Part shown: in pieces, positions 1 through 6,724 of the stretch
Layout: every line of letters begins with the position of its first letter
How positions within the stretch are numbered: position 1 is the stretch's first letter
Assembly (NCBI GenBank): GCA_027623815.1
Contig: JAQBUV010000084.1
Coordinates: 1 to 9,375, forward strand
Reading direction: 5' to 3'
Origin: Casp-Chloro-G3 sp002816715
GTDB taxonomy: Bacteria > Chloroflexota > Dehalococcoidia > Lucifugimonadales > UBA3495
DNA length: 9,375 nt
Program-made: the position numbers and the translations under genes
Notes under the pieces: model-generated
Seen by the model: only the letters and a program-made list of their open reading frames with translations
The model's database searches: none
Told to the model about the DNA's origin: nothing

Positions 1-600
1 CACTGATAGCGGTCCCTGAACCGCGCGGCTCAGGAATTGGCTCCATAACGTGTCGGTTTGATGGTCGTAGATCACGACCGCGTTCATGATCAGCTTGCCG
101 GATACTCCAAATGTGTGGGTGGTGTCGCCAATTTCGCGGGCATATACAATGCCCGTAAAGCACAGGGGTCACCAGGTTACCGCGATGGGCACACCGCCCA
201 CCGTGTCGTTGACCACCTCGTGACGGCTGAGCAGGTTAAGTGGGTAGGCCCGGTGTTCGTCATTAATGGAGACACCCAAGACTCGCTCCGTTGGAGTCAT
301 CTGAGGGATGGCAGCGGCGGCATCAACAAATTGGGGGTCGAGGATGGCCGGAATGCCGTCTTTACCCAGCACGGTAATTATGCGTAAGTCCAGGGTTGTT
401 TGCCCTGCTCCTACTCCTGAACCAGTGGATAATTCTACCTGCACCTCGTCCGCGCTCAGGTTCAGCCAGAGTTGGCGTACCTGGGGCATGAAAACTGCCG
501 CTAGTACCAGTCCGCCTAACAAAAATGCGACTATATAGCCCGTTTTCCCTGCTAACAATATAAAACTCCATATCATTTCGACGTGTAGGTTGTTTTCCAT
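1..600 (-). CDS. DUF3179 family membrane-anchored protein, probable selenoprotein (3' end beyond window)
   Basis: Function is unknown; I recognise the DUF3179 family from its text: DGIPAILDP, then RVLGV..N.E.RAYPL..L..HEVVNDTVGG, then the stretch normally reading VTxCPLC. With the ATG at 600 the protein has a short N-terminus, one membrane helix (about residues 20-39, GYIVAFLLGGLVLAAVF) and an extracytoplasmic DUF3179 domain from about residue 95. The frame meets TGA at 169-171, at the first Cys of CPLC (about residue 144), and then continues PLCFTGIVYARE...TFGVSGKL...VIYDHQTDTLWSQ to the edge with no further stop, all matching the family. I therefore read TGA as selenocysteine, giving U-P-L-C. 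The start is uncertain: ATG 600 and ATG 576 lack a good ribosome site, while TTG 558 has GGAG 7 nt upstream. The gene is divergent from tkt. The alternative is a nonsense-mutated pseudogene or a sequencing error. Confidence 0.8.
137..171 (-). promoter_or_regulatory. Putative Sec-UGA codon with bacterial SECIS-like hairpin
   Basis: The in-frame TGA occupies 169-171 (minus strand). After a 13-nt spacer, the mRNA can form a perfect 7-bp hairpin, CGGGCAU-UGUAU-AUGCCCG, at 155-137. Bacterial SECIS elements lie within the coding region just 3' of the UGA. The described consensus is a stem with a small apical loop roughly 16-37 nt after the UGA and a G among the first two loop bases. Here the loop starts 20 nt after the UGA, is 5 nt long and has G at position 2, so geometry and loop base both fit. 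The hairpin is seen in the sequence; its role is inferred. Confidence 0.7.
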
Positions 601-716
601 TTGGGTTACATAGTCTGATGTGGTAACCTCTAAATAGGTGCATTTACGTGCGCAGAATTGGTGCAAGAACCCATTTTGAATGCTCGGCATCTCAATAGCC
701 ACAAGAAGGTTTTGCT

Positions 717-723
717 GGGGGGA
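717..723 (+). promoter_or_regulatory. Ribosome binding site that fixes the transketolase start
   Basis: A GGGGGGA run lies 7 nt before the ATG at 731. The frame is open further upstream, to an ATG at 680, but that ATG has no comparable site and its extra 17 residues do not look like transketolase N-termini. The 601-730 gap also holds the upstream region of the divergent DUF3179 gene. I see no convincing -35/-10 pair for either gene there. Confidence 0.75.
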
Positions 724-730
724 ATACCAA

Positions 731-2737
731 ATGCCGGATACTAAGCTTGATGAGTTGTGCATCAACACCATTCGGTTTTTAGCGATTGATGCAGTTGAGC
801 AAGCCAAGTCGGGGCACCCTGGCGCGCCGATGGGCGAGGCTCCGATGGCCTATGTTTTGTGGGACCGTTTCCTCAAGCACAACCCCTCTGACACCAGGTG
901 GCCTGATCGGGATCGGTTCATCCTATCCAACGGCCACGCCTCCGCTTTACTGTACAGCCTGCTGCATCTCACCGGATATGAGATATCGCTGGACGACCTG
1001 AGAAGCTTCCGACAGTGGGGTAGCAAGACCCCCGGACATCCCGAATACGACCTGAAATCGGGCATCGAAATGACCACCGGTCCTTTGGGCCAAGGATTCG
1101 CCCACGGCGTCGGGATGGCCATTGCCGAGCGTTGGCTGGCCCAACGCTATAACCGTAACGGGCACGAGATTGTTGACCACTACACCTACGCCATAGTCTC
1201 TGATGGAGACCTTCAGGAGGGTGTGGCTTCGGAAGCCGCGTCGCTGGCGGGCACGCTGAAGTTGGGCAAGCTAATCTACCTTTACGACGACAATGACATT
1301 TCCATTGAGGGCGATACCGATATTGCTTTCACCGAGAATGTGACCCAGCGTTTCCATGCTTACGGCTGGCACGTTGTTGGCCCTATAGACGGCATGAATA
1401 CTTCGGAAGTTGATTCGGCGATCAAGACGTCCCAAGCCGAAACTGGCCGGCCCAGCTTGATTATCTGCCGTACCGTGATCGGCTATGGTAGTCCCAACAA
1501 GGCGGGTACCGGTGGAGTCCACGGCGAACCCCTGGGAGCGGAAGAGGCGAAACTGGCCAGGGAGCAGTTGGGCTGGCCCTATGCTGAACCCTTCACCATC
1601 CCCGACGAGGTACTGAGCCATTTCCGACAGTCTCTACAGCGAGGGCCCCAACTGCAGGCGCAGTGGAAAACCAGATTTGAACTGTATCGGCAGTATTACC
1701 CGGAAGAGGCCAGCCAGTTGGAGGAAGACCTCAGTGGCGACCTGCCCGAAGGCTGGGCCCGCGACCTTTCTGACCTGTTCAAGGATAATAGTCGGTCAAT
1801 TTCCACCCGGGACGCGGGCGGTGCGGTGATGAACGCTATTGCTGGGCGGGTGCCCACAATGCTGGGTGGCTCGGCAGACCTGGCCCCCTCCACCAAAACC
1901 CTGCTCCGAGACGAGGGGCATTTTGGGCCGGATGACTATTCTGGGCGCAACTTCCACTTTGGCGTCCGCGAGCACGCAATGGGTTCAGTCGCCAACGGCA
2001 TGACCCTGCACGGCGGCACCATTCCTTACACCGCCACGTTCCTGATCTTCTCCGACTACATGCGGCCGGCCATCCGGCTAGGCGCGTTGATGGGCCTGCG
2101 AGTGGTCTATGTGTTCACCCACGACTCGGTGGCGTTGGGACAGGATGGGCCGACGCATCAACCAATTGAGCAATTGCTGGCTCTGCGTGCCATTCCCAAT
2201 CTGGCAGTGCTCCGACCCGCTGATGCCACCGAGACCGCCGAAGCCTGGAAAGTCGCCCTGGAACGACGGCAAGGGCCGACGGTGCTGGTCCTCAGCCGAC
2301 AGAACCTGCCAGTGCTAGACCGAACCACGCTGGCTCCGGCGGAGGGTGTTCAGAGGGGAGGCTATACCCTGTGGCAAGCGACCGATTCCCCGTCAGTTAT
2401 ACTGATGGCCACGGGCTCAGAAGTGCCCATCGCCCTGGAAGGTGGTAAGCTACTCGAAGCGAAAGGCATCTCGGCCCGGGTGGTTTCGATGCCCTCTTGG
2501 GAGTTGTTCGACGCTCAACCGGAGGACTACCGGCACAGCGTCCTTCCCCCTGAGATCAAGGCCAGGGTGTCAATTGAAGCGTCAACGCCCTTGGGCTGGG
2601 AGCGGTACGTGGGGTTGGAGGGCACCGCTATTGGAGTGCCTCACTTCGGGGCCTCGGCTCCAGCAGAGGTGCTGTACGAAAAATTTGGTCTGACTCCACA
2701 GCGAGTCGTCGATGAGGCTATCCGTTTGGTCGAATAA
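731..2737 (+). CDS. tkt: Transketolase
   Basis: Thiamine-diphosphate (ThDP) enzyme that moves two-carbon ketol units between sugar phosphates in the non-oxidative pentose phosphate pathway; cytosolic. The 668-residue length is normal for the family. The N-terminal ThDP domain shows SGHPG (His29), LSNGHAS (His69), the metal/ThDP motif DGDLQEG (Asp158) with YDDNDISIEG (Asn188), and HGEPLG (His264). The pyrimidine-binding domain shows STRDAGG (Arg360), GGSADL (Ser381), GVREHAM (Glu414, which activates the cofactor) and FTHDSVALGQDGPTHQP (His464, Asp472, His476). The C-terminal domain spans about 540-668. One family position is changed: the usual GEDGPTHQP reads GQDGPTHQP (Gln471), while the catalytic Asp and His residues around it are kept, so I expect an active enzyme. 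The gene stands alone; a MITE begins immediately after its stop, and no partner pentose-phosphate gene is present. Confidence 0.97.
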   Translation: MPDTKLDELCINTIRFLAIDAVEQAKSGHPGAPMGEAPMAYVLWDRFLKHNPSDTRWPDRDRFILSNGHASALLYSLLHLTGYEISLDDLRSFRQWGSKTPGHPEYDLKSGIEMTTGPLGQGFAHGVGMAIAERWLAQRYNRNGHEIVDHYTYAIVSDGDLQEGVASEAASLAGTLKLGKLIYLYDDNDISIEGDTDIAFTENVTQRFHAYGWHVVGPIDGMNTSEVDSAIKTSQAETGRPSLIICRTVIGYGSPNKAGTGGVHGEPLGAEEAKLAREQLGWPYAEPFTIPDEVLSHFRQSLQRGPQLQAQWKTRFELYRQYYPEEASQLEEDLSGDLPEGWARDLSDLFKDNSRSISTRDAGGAVMNAIAGRVPTMLGGSADLAPSTKTLLRDEGHFGPDDYSGRNFHFGVREHAMGSVANGMTLHGGTIPYTATFLIFSDYMRPAIRLGALMGLRVVYVFTHDSVALGQDGPTHQPIEQLLALRAIPNLAVLRPADATETAEAWKVALERRQGPTVLVLSRQNLPVLDRTTLAPAEGVQRGGYTLWQATDSPSVILMATGSEVPIALEGGKLLEAKGISARVVSMPSWELFDAQPEDYRHSVLPPEIKARVSIEASTPLGWERYVGLEGTAIGVPHFGASAPAEVLYEKFGLTPQRVVDEAIRLVE

Positions 2738-2738
2738 C

Positions 2739-2927
2739 TTAGCAGGCTGCTGAAAAACTCTATGGGCAGGTCGACAGCAAAAATTTGTCAACGATAAGCG
2801 TTGTGCTAGTGACAGAGTATTTCGAGATAGGATTCATAGACTCGCAATATGAGATGGATATCGTCAGAATTAACCTGCTGATTTCCCTCGCCTTTGCCAA
2901 AGAACCCCTTTTTCAGCACCCTGTTAG
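2739..2927. mobile_element. MITE-like element, 181 bp, with TTAG target-site duplication
   Basis: The ends CAGGCTGCTGAAAAA (2743-2757) and the complement of TTTTTCAGCACCCTG (2909-2923) match at 14 of 15 positions as terminal inverted repeats. Directly outside them is TTAG on both sides (2739-2742 and 2924-2927), a 4-bp target duplication. TTAG fits the YTAR target of IS5-type transposases, so mobilisation by such an enzyme is plausible, but that is inference. The interior has no convincing gene; the longest frame I traced is about 32 codons on the minus strand, with no recognisable similarity. The insertion begins 1 nt after the tkt stop and leaves the gene intact, though it may have displaced its terminator. 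Confidence 0.75.
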
Positions 2928-2959
2928 TACCTCGTCAGGGATAGATTGACCGGTGGCAT

Positions 2960-3036
2960 CCTCTCCCCTTGTGGGAGAGGACTGAGGTGAGGGGTAACAC
3001 CCTCATCCCAACCTTCTCCCGTCAAGGGAGAAGGGG
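2960..3036. repeat. REP-doublet repeat, copy A
   Basis: A 77-nt element about 95% identical to the copy at 4028-4105, in the same orientation. It has two hairpins: CCTCTCCC / GGGAGAGG with a 5-nt loop, and CCTTCTCCC / GGGAGAAGG with a 5-nt loop. They are separated by a GAGGGG..ACCCTC stretch that can also pair. The second half resembles the reverse complement of the first, so this is an inverted pair of REP units (BIME-like). It lies between the MITE and the FAH-family gene. In RNA it may act as a transcription barrier or protect 3' ends; there is no T-tract, so it is not a classical terminator. Confidence 0.85.
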
Positions 3037-3227
3037 TGTCCTCGGCCCACTATGATGACTGTCAATCCGTGGTTGACATGGTATGGGGGACTATCGAGTA
3101 GTCAAAGTTAGCCAAAGCGGTTAAAATACCCCGGTTATAACTAAGCCCATGGGTTGACCAGACGACGGTTTCGGGTGCTTTTGCCGTTATCAGTCGTAAC
3201 ACACGTATCAAAATCGAGGAGTAAACC
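3037..3227 (+). promoter_or_regulatory. 5' region of the FAH-family gene, with a strong ribosome binding site
   Basis: GAGGAG at 3216-3221 with 6 nt spacing fixes the ATG at 3228. Upstream, TTGACA at 3073-3078 is a perfect -35 hexamer, but no good -10 sits 16-18 nt after it. TAAAAT (3122-3127) and TATAAC (3136-3141) are -10-like without a clear partner. A small dyad, GACTA..TAGTC (3089-3103), lies between. A promoter is probably here, but I cannot place it. Confidence 0.45.
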
Positions 3228-3983
3228 ATGAAGATCGCCCGTTACCTGGCCCACGGCCAAATCAGCTATGGTGTTGTGGAAGGAGACAGCGTTAAAGAAA
3301 TGAGCGCCAGCCCTTTCGAGAAGTACACCGTCACCGACCACACGCACAAGCTGTCCGAGGTCAAACTGCTGGCCCCCTGCATTCCGCCCAAAATCCTGGC
3401 CATTGGTCTGAACTATTCCAGCCACCTGCATGACCGTCCCGGCCCCACGGAACCAATGGTGTTTTACAAGACTCCGACCTCGGTTATCGGCCCGGGCGAC
3501 ACCATCATTCGGCCCAAGGCCACCGCCCGCCTGGACGCCGAGTGCGAATTAGTGGTCGTTATCAAGGACACTTGTCGTAACGTAAACAAAGAAGACGCTA
3601 TGCAGCACGTGCTGGGCTATACCTGCGGCAACGACGTTAGCGCCCGCGACTGGCAGCGGGAAGATCGCAACTGGTGGCGGGCCAAGTCGTCGGACACCTT
3701 CTCTCCCGCTGGGCCTTACATTGTGGATGATATCAACCCCAATGACATTCGGGTCAAGACCCGGATCAACGGGACTGAGGTTCAGAACGAAAGCACCTCC
3801 TATCTGATCTTCGACATTCCCACGCTGATTGCCTACTGTTCCAAGTTCGTTACCCTGGAACCGGGGGACATGATCTACACCGGCACCCCTGGCGAACCGG
3901 GCGAGATGAAAGACGGTGATGTCTGCGAAATTGAGATCGACGGCATCGGCATTTTGAGCAATCCTATCAAGCTGGAACAGTAA
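3228..3983 (+). CDS. Fumarylacetoacetate hydrolase (FAH) family protein
   Basis: Metal-dependent hydrolase, isomerase or decarboxylase acting on C-C bonds of 2-oxo/enol acids in catabolism of aromatic or other organic acids; cytosolic. The 251-residue protein has a short N-terminal DUF2437-like part (1-50) and the FAH catalytic domain (55-249). Visible family signatures are IGLNYSSHL (His66, catalytic lid), FYKTPTSVIGPGD, the metal ligands Glu105 and Glu107 in AECELVVVI, Asp136 in GNDVSARDWQ, and the terminal GDMIYTGTPGEPG...GDVCEIEIDGIG. The length and the compact GTPGEPGEMKDGD end are like the acylpyruvate hydrolase / 2-hydroxyhepta-2,4-diene-1,7-dioate isomerase group, but the substrate cannot be told from the sequence. 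No pathway partner is adjacent. The gene is isolated between two copies of the same REP repeat and converges with the binding-protein gene. Confidence 0.93.
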   Translation: MKIARYLAHGQISYGVVEGDSVKEMSASPFEKYTVTDHTHKLSEVKLLAPCIPPKILAIGLNYSSHLHDRPGPTEPMVFYKTPTSVIGPGDTIIRPKATARLDAECELVVVIKDTCRNVNKEDAMQHVLGYTCGNDVSARDWQREDRNWWRAKSSDTFSPAGPYIVDDINPNDIRVKTRINGTEVQNESTSYLIFDIPTLIAYCSKFVTLEPGDMIYTGTPGEPGEMKDGDVCEIEIDGIGILSNPIKLEQ

Positions 3984-4027
3984 CCTTCTAACTTACACCG
4001 CGCAAATCTCGTTTCGATTATTAGCGT

Positions 4028-4105
4028 CCTCTCCCCTTGATGGGAGAGGACTGAGGTGAGGGGTATCACCCTCATCCCAGCCTTCTCCCATCAAGGGAGA
4101 AGGGG
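4028..4105. repeat. REP-doublet repeat, copy B
   Basis: A 78-nt near-copy of the element at 2960-3036, differing by one inserted base and three substitutions, with both hairpins preserved. It lies in the gap between two convergent genes, the FAH-family gene (ends 3983) and the binding-protein gene (ends 4187). It could therefore separate their transcripts from both sides. The rest of the 203-nt gap shows nothing recognisable. Confidence 0.85.
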
Positions 4106-4186
4106 CTAATGTCCGGCCTTGCCAAAATATCGCGCGTTTACCCCATCGGCTGAGGCCAGCCGCACTATTAATCCCCTGGGGCCAAC

Positions 4187-5329
4187 CTATTGCCAAGGAT
4201 AGACTAATCTGCCCTGACTCTGCTCCGGTGGCCATACAATCACCTTGCGGCCCTGCTGCCACTGTACCAAGACTACCGAGCGTCCAATTTGCCTCCCGGT
4301 AGCTGGATCAATCTTGAATCGCCCGTAAAACGTCGAGAAGTCCAAGACATCAGCGGCGGTTCTCAGCTCTTGCTCGTCTAAACTCCCAGCTTCCTCGACG
4401 CACCTCTGCGCCACCAGACCAGCGGCATAGGCCTGAACCATTGGGTAGTCGATGGGGAGGTGGCTTTGCCGTTGCAACGACTCCAGCACTTGGGATGTAG
4501 TCGGCCCATAGTCTCCGCGATATTCACTGCCAGGTTCCCACTGGCTGGGGCCAATGAAACCCTCAACGTCAGCCCCCAGTGCGTCGTGGAACTGCTGGAT
4601 GGGTGCCGCGACCACCACCGCCGCGCCTAAAGCAGGTCGTCTCTGTACCAATTGGCGGGCTAGCAGCAGGTCGTTTTCAATGCGCCCGACCGCCACCAAC
4701 AAATTGGGGCGGGCATCCTGTATCCGGTCGATGATGGTGGAGAAATCATTAGTGGCTGGATCGTATTCCTGGAGCAGCACCCTCTTGAACCCCAAGCTGG
4801 CGGCCTGTCGCTCTACGCCGGTGCTAGCCATCTTGGGAAACGATCCGGTGGCAGCCCTCACAATGGCCAGAGAATTTGCTTCAGGGTGTGATTCGCGTAG
4901 CATCTGGGGCAGTCCGTATAAGTATTCACTGGCCGGAGTCAGGATGCCGACCACCCGGCGGTAACCTTGCTGATAGATACTGTCCGAGGCCCCACCTTGA
5001 TTCCACAGAACTTTTCCGTATTGTTCAGTTACAGAGGCGGCCGCTTGGGCCAACATACTGGAGTAAGGCCCCATTGTCAGATCAACCTGCTCCTCCAGAA
5101 TTAGACGTTGGGTCAGCAGCCGAACCCTATCTGCTCTGCTGGAGTCGTCATGGTGGATAATCGACACTGGCCGGGGCGAGTCTGTCCGGCCAACGTACAG
5201 GCCGCCCGCTTGGTTGACATCATCGGCCCAAGCTTGCAGGCCAGCCAACGCCTGTCTTCCCTGCATTTGGAACTGGCCCGACTGGGAGGCCGTAATCCCC
5301 ACTTTTAATATTCGAGGCAGGTTCACCAT
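4187..5329 (-). CDS. LivK-like periplasmic-binding-protein-fold protein without signal peptide
   Basis: Type-1 periplasmic binding fold of the branched-chain amino acid / amide ABC receptor family (Peripla_BP_6). From the ATG at 5329 it has 380 residues. It opens directly with the first strand of the mature fold (ILKVGITASQSGQF..QGRQALAGLQAWADDVNQAGGL). Then come HHDDSS and the helix binding loop, DLTMGPYSSMLAQAAASVTEQ (which normally frames ligand contacts), KVLWNQGGASDSIY, and the second lobe with YDPATNDFSTIIDRIQDARPNLLVAVG. It lacks a hydrophobic signal or lipobox Cys: the frame extends only 9 codons further, to a TTG at 5356, and meets a stop shortly upstream. It is therefore probably cytosolic, like AmiC-type sensors, rather than an uptake receptor. 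No permease or ATPase genes are nearby. It lies 73-99 nt downstream of the FIST gene on the same strand. The start is uncertain between ATG 5329 and TTG 5356. Confidence 0.85.
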   Translation of the reverse strand: MVNLPRILKVGITASQSGQFQMQGRQALAGLQAWADDVNQAGGLYVGRTDSPRPVSIIHHDDSSRADRVRLLTQRLILEEQVDLTMGPYSSMLAQAAASVTEQYGKVLWNQGGASDSIYQQGYRRVVGILTPASEYLYGLPQMLRESHPEANSLAIVRAATGSFPKMASTGVERQAASLGFKRVLLQEYDPATNDFSTIIDRIQDARPNLLVAVGRIENDLLLARQLVQRRPALGAAVVVAAPIQQFHDALGADVEGFIGPSQWEPGSEYRGDYGPTTSQVLESLQRQSHLPIDYPMVQAYAAGLVAQRCVEEAGSLDEQELRTAADVLDFSTFYGRFKIDPATGRQIGRSVVLVQWQQGRKVIVWPPEQSQGRLVYPWQ

Positions 5330-5364
5330 AATCGGCCCGAGAGAAATCTCCCACAACGAAATTA

Positions 5365-5387
5365 GGGACAGGTTTCAAACCTACCCC
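5365..5387. promoter_or_regulatory. Operator-like dyad upstream of the binding-protein gene
   Basis: AGGTTT-C-AAACCT (5370-5382) is a perfect 6+6 dyad. It extends outward by GGG/CCC (5365-5367, 5385-5387) across two mismatched pairs, giving 9 of 11 paired positions. It lies 9 nt before the TTG start and 36 nt before the ATG start. On the minus strand, TATAAA (5417-5412) is a possible -10 just upstream. This could be a repressor site for the binding-protein gene, or a leader hairpin. It has no T-tract, so it is unlikely to be a terminator of the FIST gene. Confidence 0.35.
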
Positions 5388-5428
5388 AACAATAAAGGCA
5401 CATAGATGCTATTTATAGAAACCGCTAA

Positions 5429-6613
5429 TTAATATTTAGGGCGGAATATGCCAAAGGAACTGGTGTAGCCGTGCAAGAAAGTCGTGCCGCTCACCGGGCC
5501 TATTTCGCCGTTGCAGAAGAAGCCCCCCAGAGGCACGCTGCCCAGCTTGTCTTGGAAGATTGCTGTATCATGGTTGGGCTTACCGTAGAGGTATTGACCC
5601 CGACCCAAGCAGGAGAAGAGTAATGCGCCCCGAGCCTGATTCTCCCGGTTTTCTCCGGCGTAGCGGTCCAATACTGCAACCAGATCTTCGGTAGAGGTCT
5701 CGGCGTCGCGCAGGTGGAACTGCACCAATTGGCCTTCCTTGAGCGTCTCACCAATGGCCAATACTCCCGCCCGGTCGTCCATCCCCATTACATTGCGGAT
5801 TAAAAAATCGCCTTGTTTGGGTTCGTCGATGAATTCGTCCATCACCACTCCCAGGAACAATGACGTGCGCATCAGGCCCCGGTCTCGTTCATTCAAACCA
5901 TCAAATAGTTCCCGCAGCACTTCCACTGGAGGCCGACCATCCAGTCCACCCAGCAAGTTTCGCTGGCTCTGCGTTATGCGCATGGGCTTGCCGATGGGAC
6001 GACACCCCTGGGCCACCACGGTATCTACGACGACGTTGCCGGACATGGCAACGCCTACTGCTCCGGAACGAAAAACTTTGTCATCAAGAAATAAGGCGTT
6101 CTGTCCTGCTTGCTGTGCGCCGCTGGCTAGACCGCCGATTTTGGCCGACTGCTCAAAGGCGAAGTCTAGACCCAATATCAGGTTCTGCACCGGAAAGGAG
6201 TAGGGGTCGGCCAGCAGTATAAACTGGGGTTCGTCGCTTTTTACCACCTGCACCAGGTCCTCCCAATTCTGAGGTCCGGCGTCCAGGTCGGGCAGGCTGT
6301 CGCCCTCCAGTCGGAAAGCCTTTAGCGTGACGTTGGGCAGACTGGCCACGGTTATCGACAACGCCGGCTGTTGTTCCACTTCCAGGCCATTGCCAATGAT
6401 ACCGCCACCGGAACAACCCAACACCAGTGGGGAATCCAGTTGCTCACGAATTAAGCCGGGGATATCCTCAAATTGCTCCTGGTAGTGGAACGAGGCGAAG
6501 ACCACCGCCAGGTTGGCAGTGGCTCCATCAAGCTGTCGGTTGATGCTGCCAATGCATTCATCTATTGCGCTAGATAATGGAGTCTGCTCGGAAAGCGCAG
6601 AAGCCCACTTCAT
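5429..6613 (-). CDS. FIST domain sensory protein
   Basis: FIST proteins are small-ligand sensory modules, proposed to bind amino acids, usually fused to or working with signalling proteins; cytosolic. This is a stand-alone 394-residue copy. FIST_N covers about residues 35-225, with the family's GCSGGGIIG near residue 67. FIST_C covers about 226-390, ending with the very characteristic GALLFSCLGRG, a GFFCNGEIGP block and FLHGYTSSFGIF. No kinase, cyclase, methyl-accepting or helix-turn-helix output domain is attached, and no membrane segment is present. The start is supported by GAGGT about 8 nt upstream of the ATG at 6613. Its nearest same-strand neighbour downstream is the signal-less LivK-like protein, so the two may form a ligand-sensing pair; this is inference from proximity. 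Confidence 0.93.
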   Translation of the reverse strand: MKWASALSEQTPLSSAIDECIGSINRQLDGATANLAVVFASFHYQEQFEDIPGLIREQLDSPLVLGCSGGGIIGNGLEVEQQPALSITVASLPNVTLKAFRLEGDSLPDLDAGPQNWEDLVQVVKSDEPQFILLADPYSFPVQNLILGLDFAFEQSAKIGGLASGAQQAGQNALFLDDKVFRSGAVGVAMSGNVVVDTVVAQGCRPIGKPMRITQSQRNLLGGLDGRPPVEVLRELFDGLNERDRGLMRTSLFLGVVMDEFIDEPKQGDFLIRNVMGMDDRAGVLAIGETLKEGQLVQFHLRDAETSTEDLVAVLDRYAGENRENQARGALLFSCLGRGQYLYGKPNHDTAIFQDKLGSVPLGGFFCNGEIGPVSGTTFLHGYTSSFGIFRPKY

Positions 6614-6652
6614 ATCAAATACCTCACGGTTTGAGCCTAGTTAGCAAGACCT

Positions 6653-6682
6653 AGTATACCAACCTTTGGGGCGCACCGCTAA
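6653..6682 (-). promoter_or_regulatory. Probable promoter of the FIST gene
   Basis: On the minus strand, TATACT (6658-6653) is a 5-of-6 match to a sigma-70-type -10. A weak -35, TTAGCG (6682-6677), lies 18 nt upstream of it. Transcription would start near 6646, giving a leader of about 33 nt before the ATG at 6613. The 111-nt gap after the PGI/PMI stop also favours a separate transcript. The -35 is poor, so confidence is modest. Confidence 0.45.
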
Positions 6683-6724
6683 GCGAATTAATGGCGAAGT
6701 CGCATTTGATGATTGAGTCTTTGC

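Noticed and set aside
169..171. TGA as a simple nonsense mutation making the DUF3179 gene a pseudogene
   Set aside because: The frame stays open and family-like on both sides, the hit is exactly on a conserved Cys, and a SECIS-like hairpin follows. It cannot be fully excluded without genome context.
169..171. TGA reassigned to an amino acid genome-wide
   Set aside because: All other genes here are free of in-frame TGA, and the PGI/PMI gene ends in TGA at the expected protein end.
58..387. Rightward frame over the DUF3179 region
   Set aside because: It is antisense to a recognisable family sequence and resembles no protein; several other overlapping frames in the window were dropped for the same reason.
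680..730. Longer transketolase start at ATG 680
   Set aside because: The ribosome site at 717-723 and family N-termini both point to ATG 731.
3073..3103. TTGACA -35 with overlapping GACTA..TAGTC dyad as a defined promoter/operator
   Set aside because: No -10 lies at proper spacing and the dyad is only 5+5, which is expected by chance.
2960..4105. Repeats read as a CRISPR array
   Set aside because: There are only two copies, each self-complementary, about 1 kb apart with a gene between.
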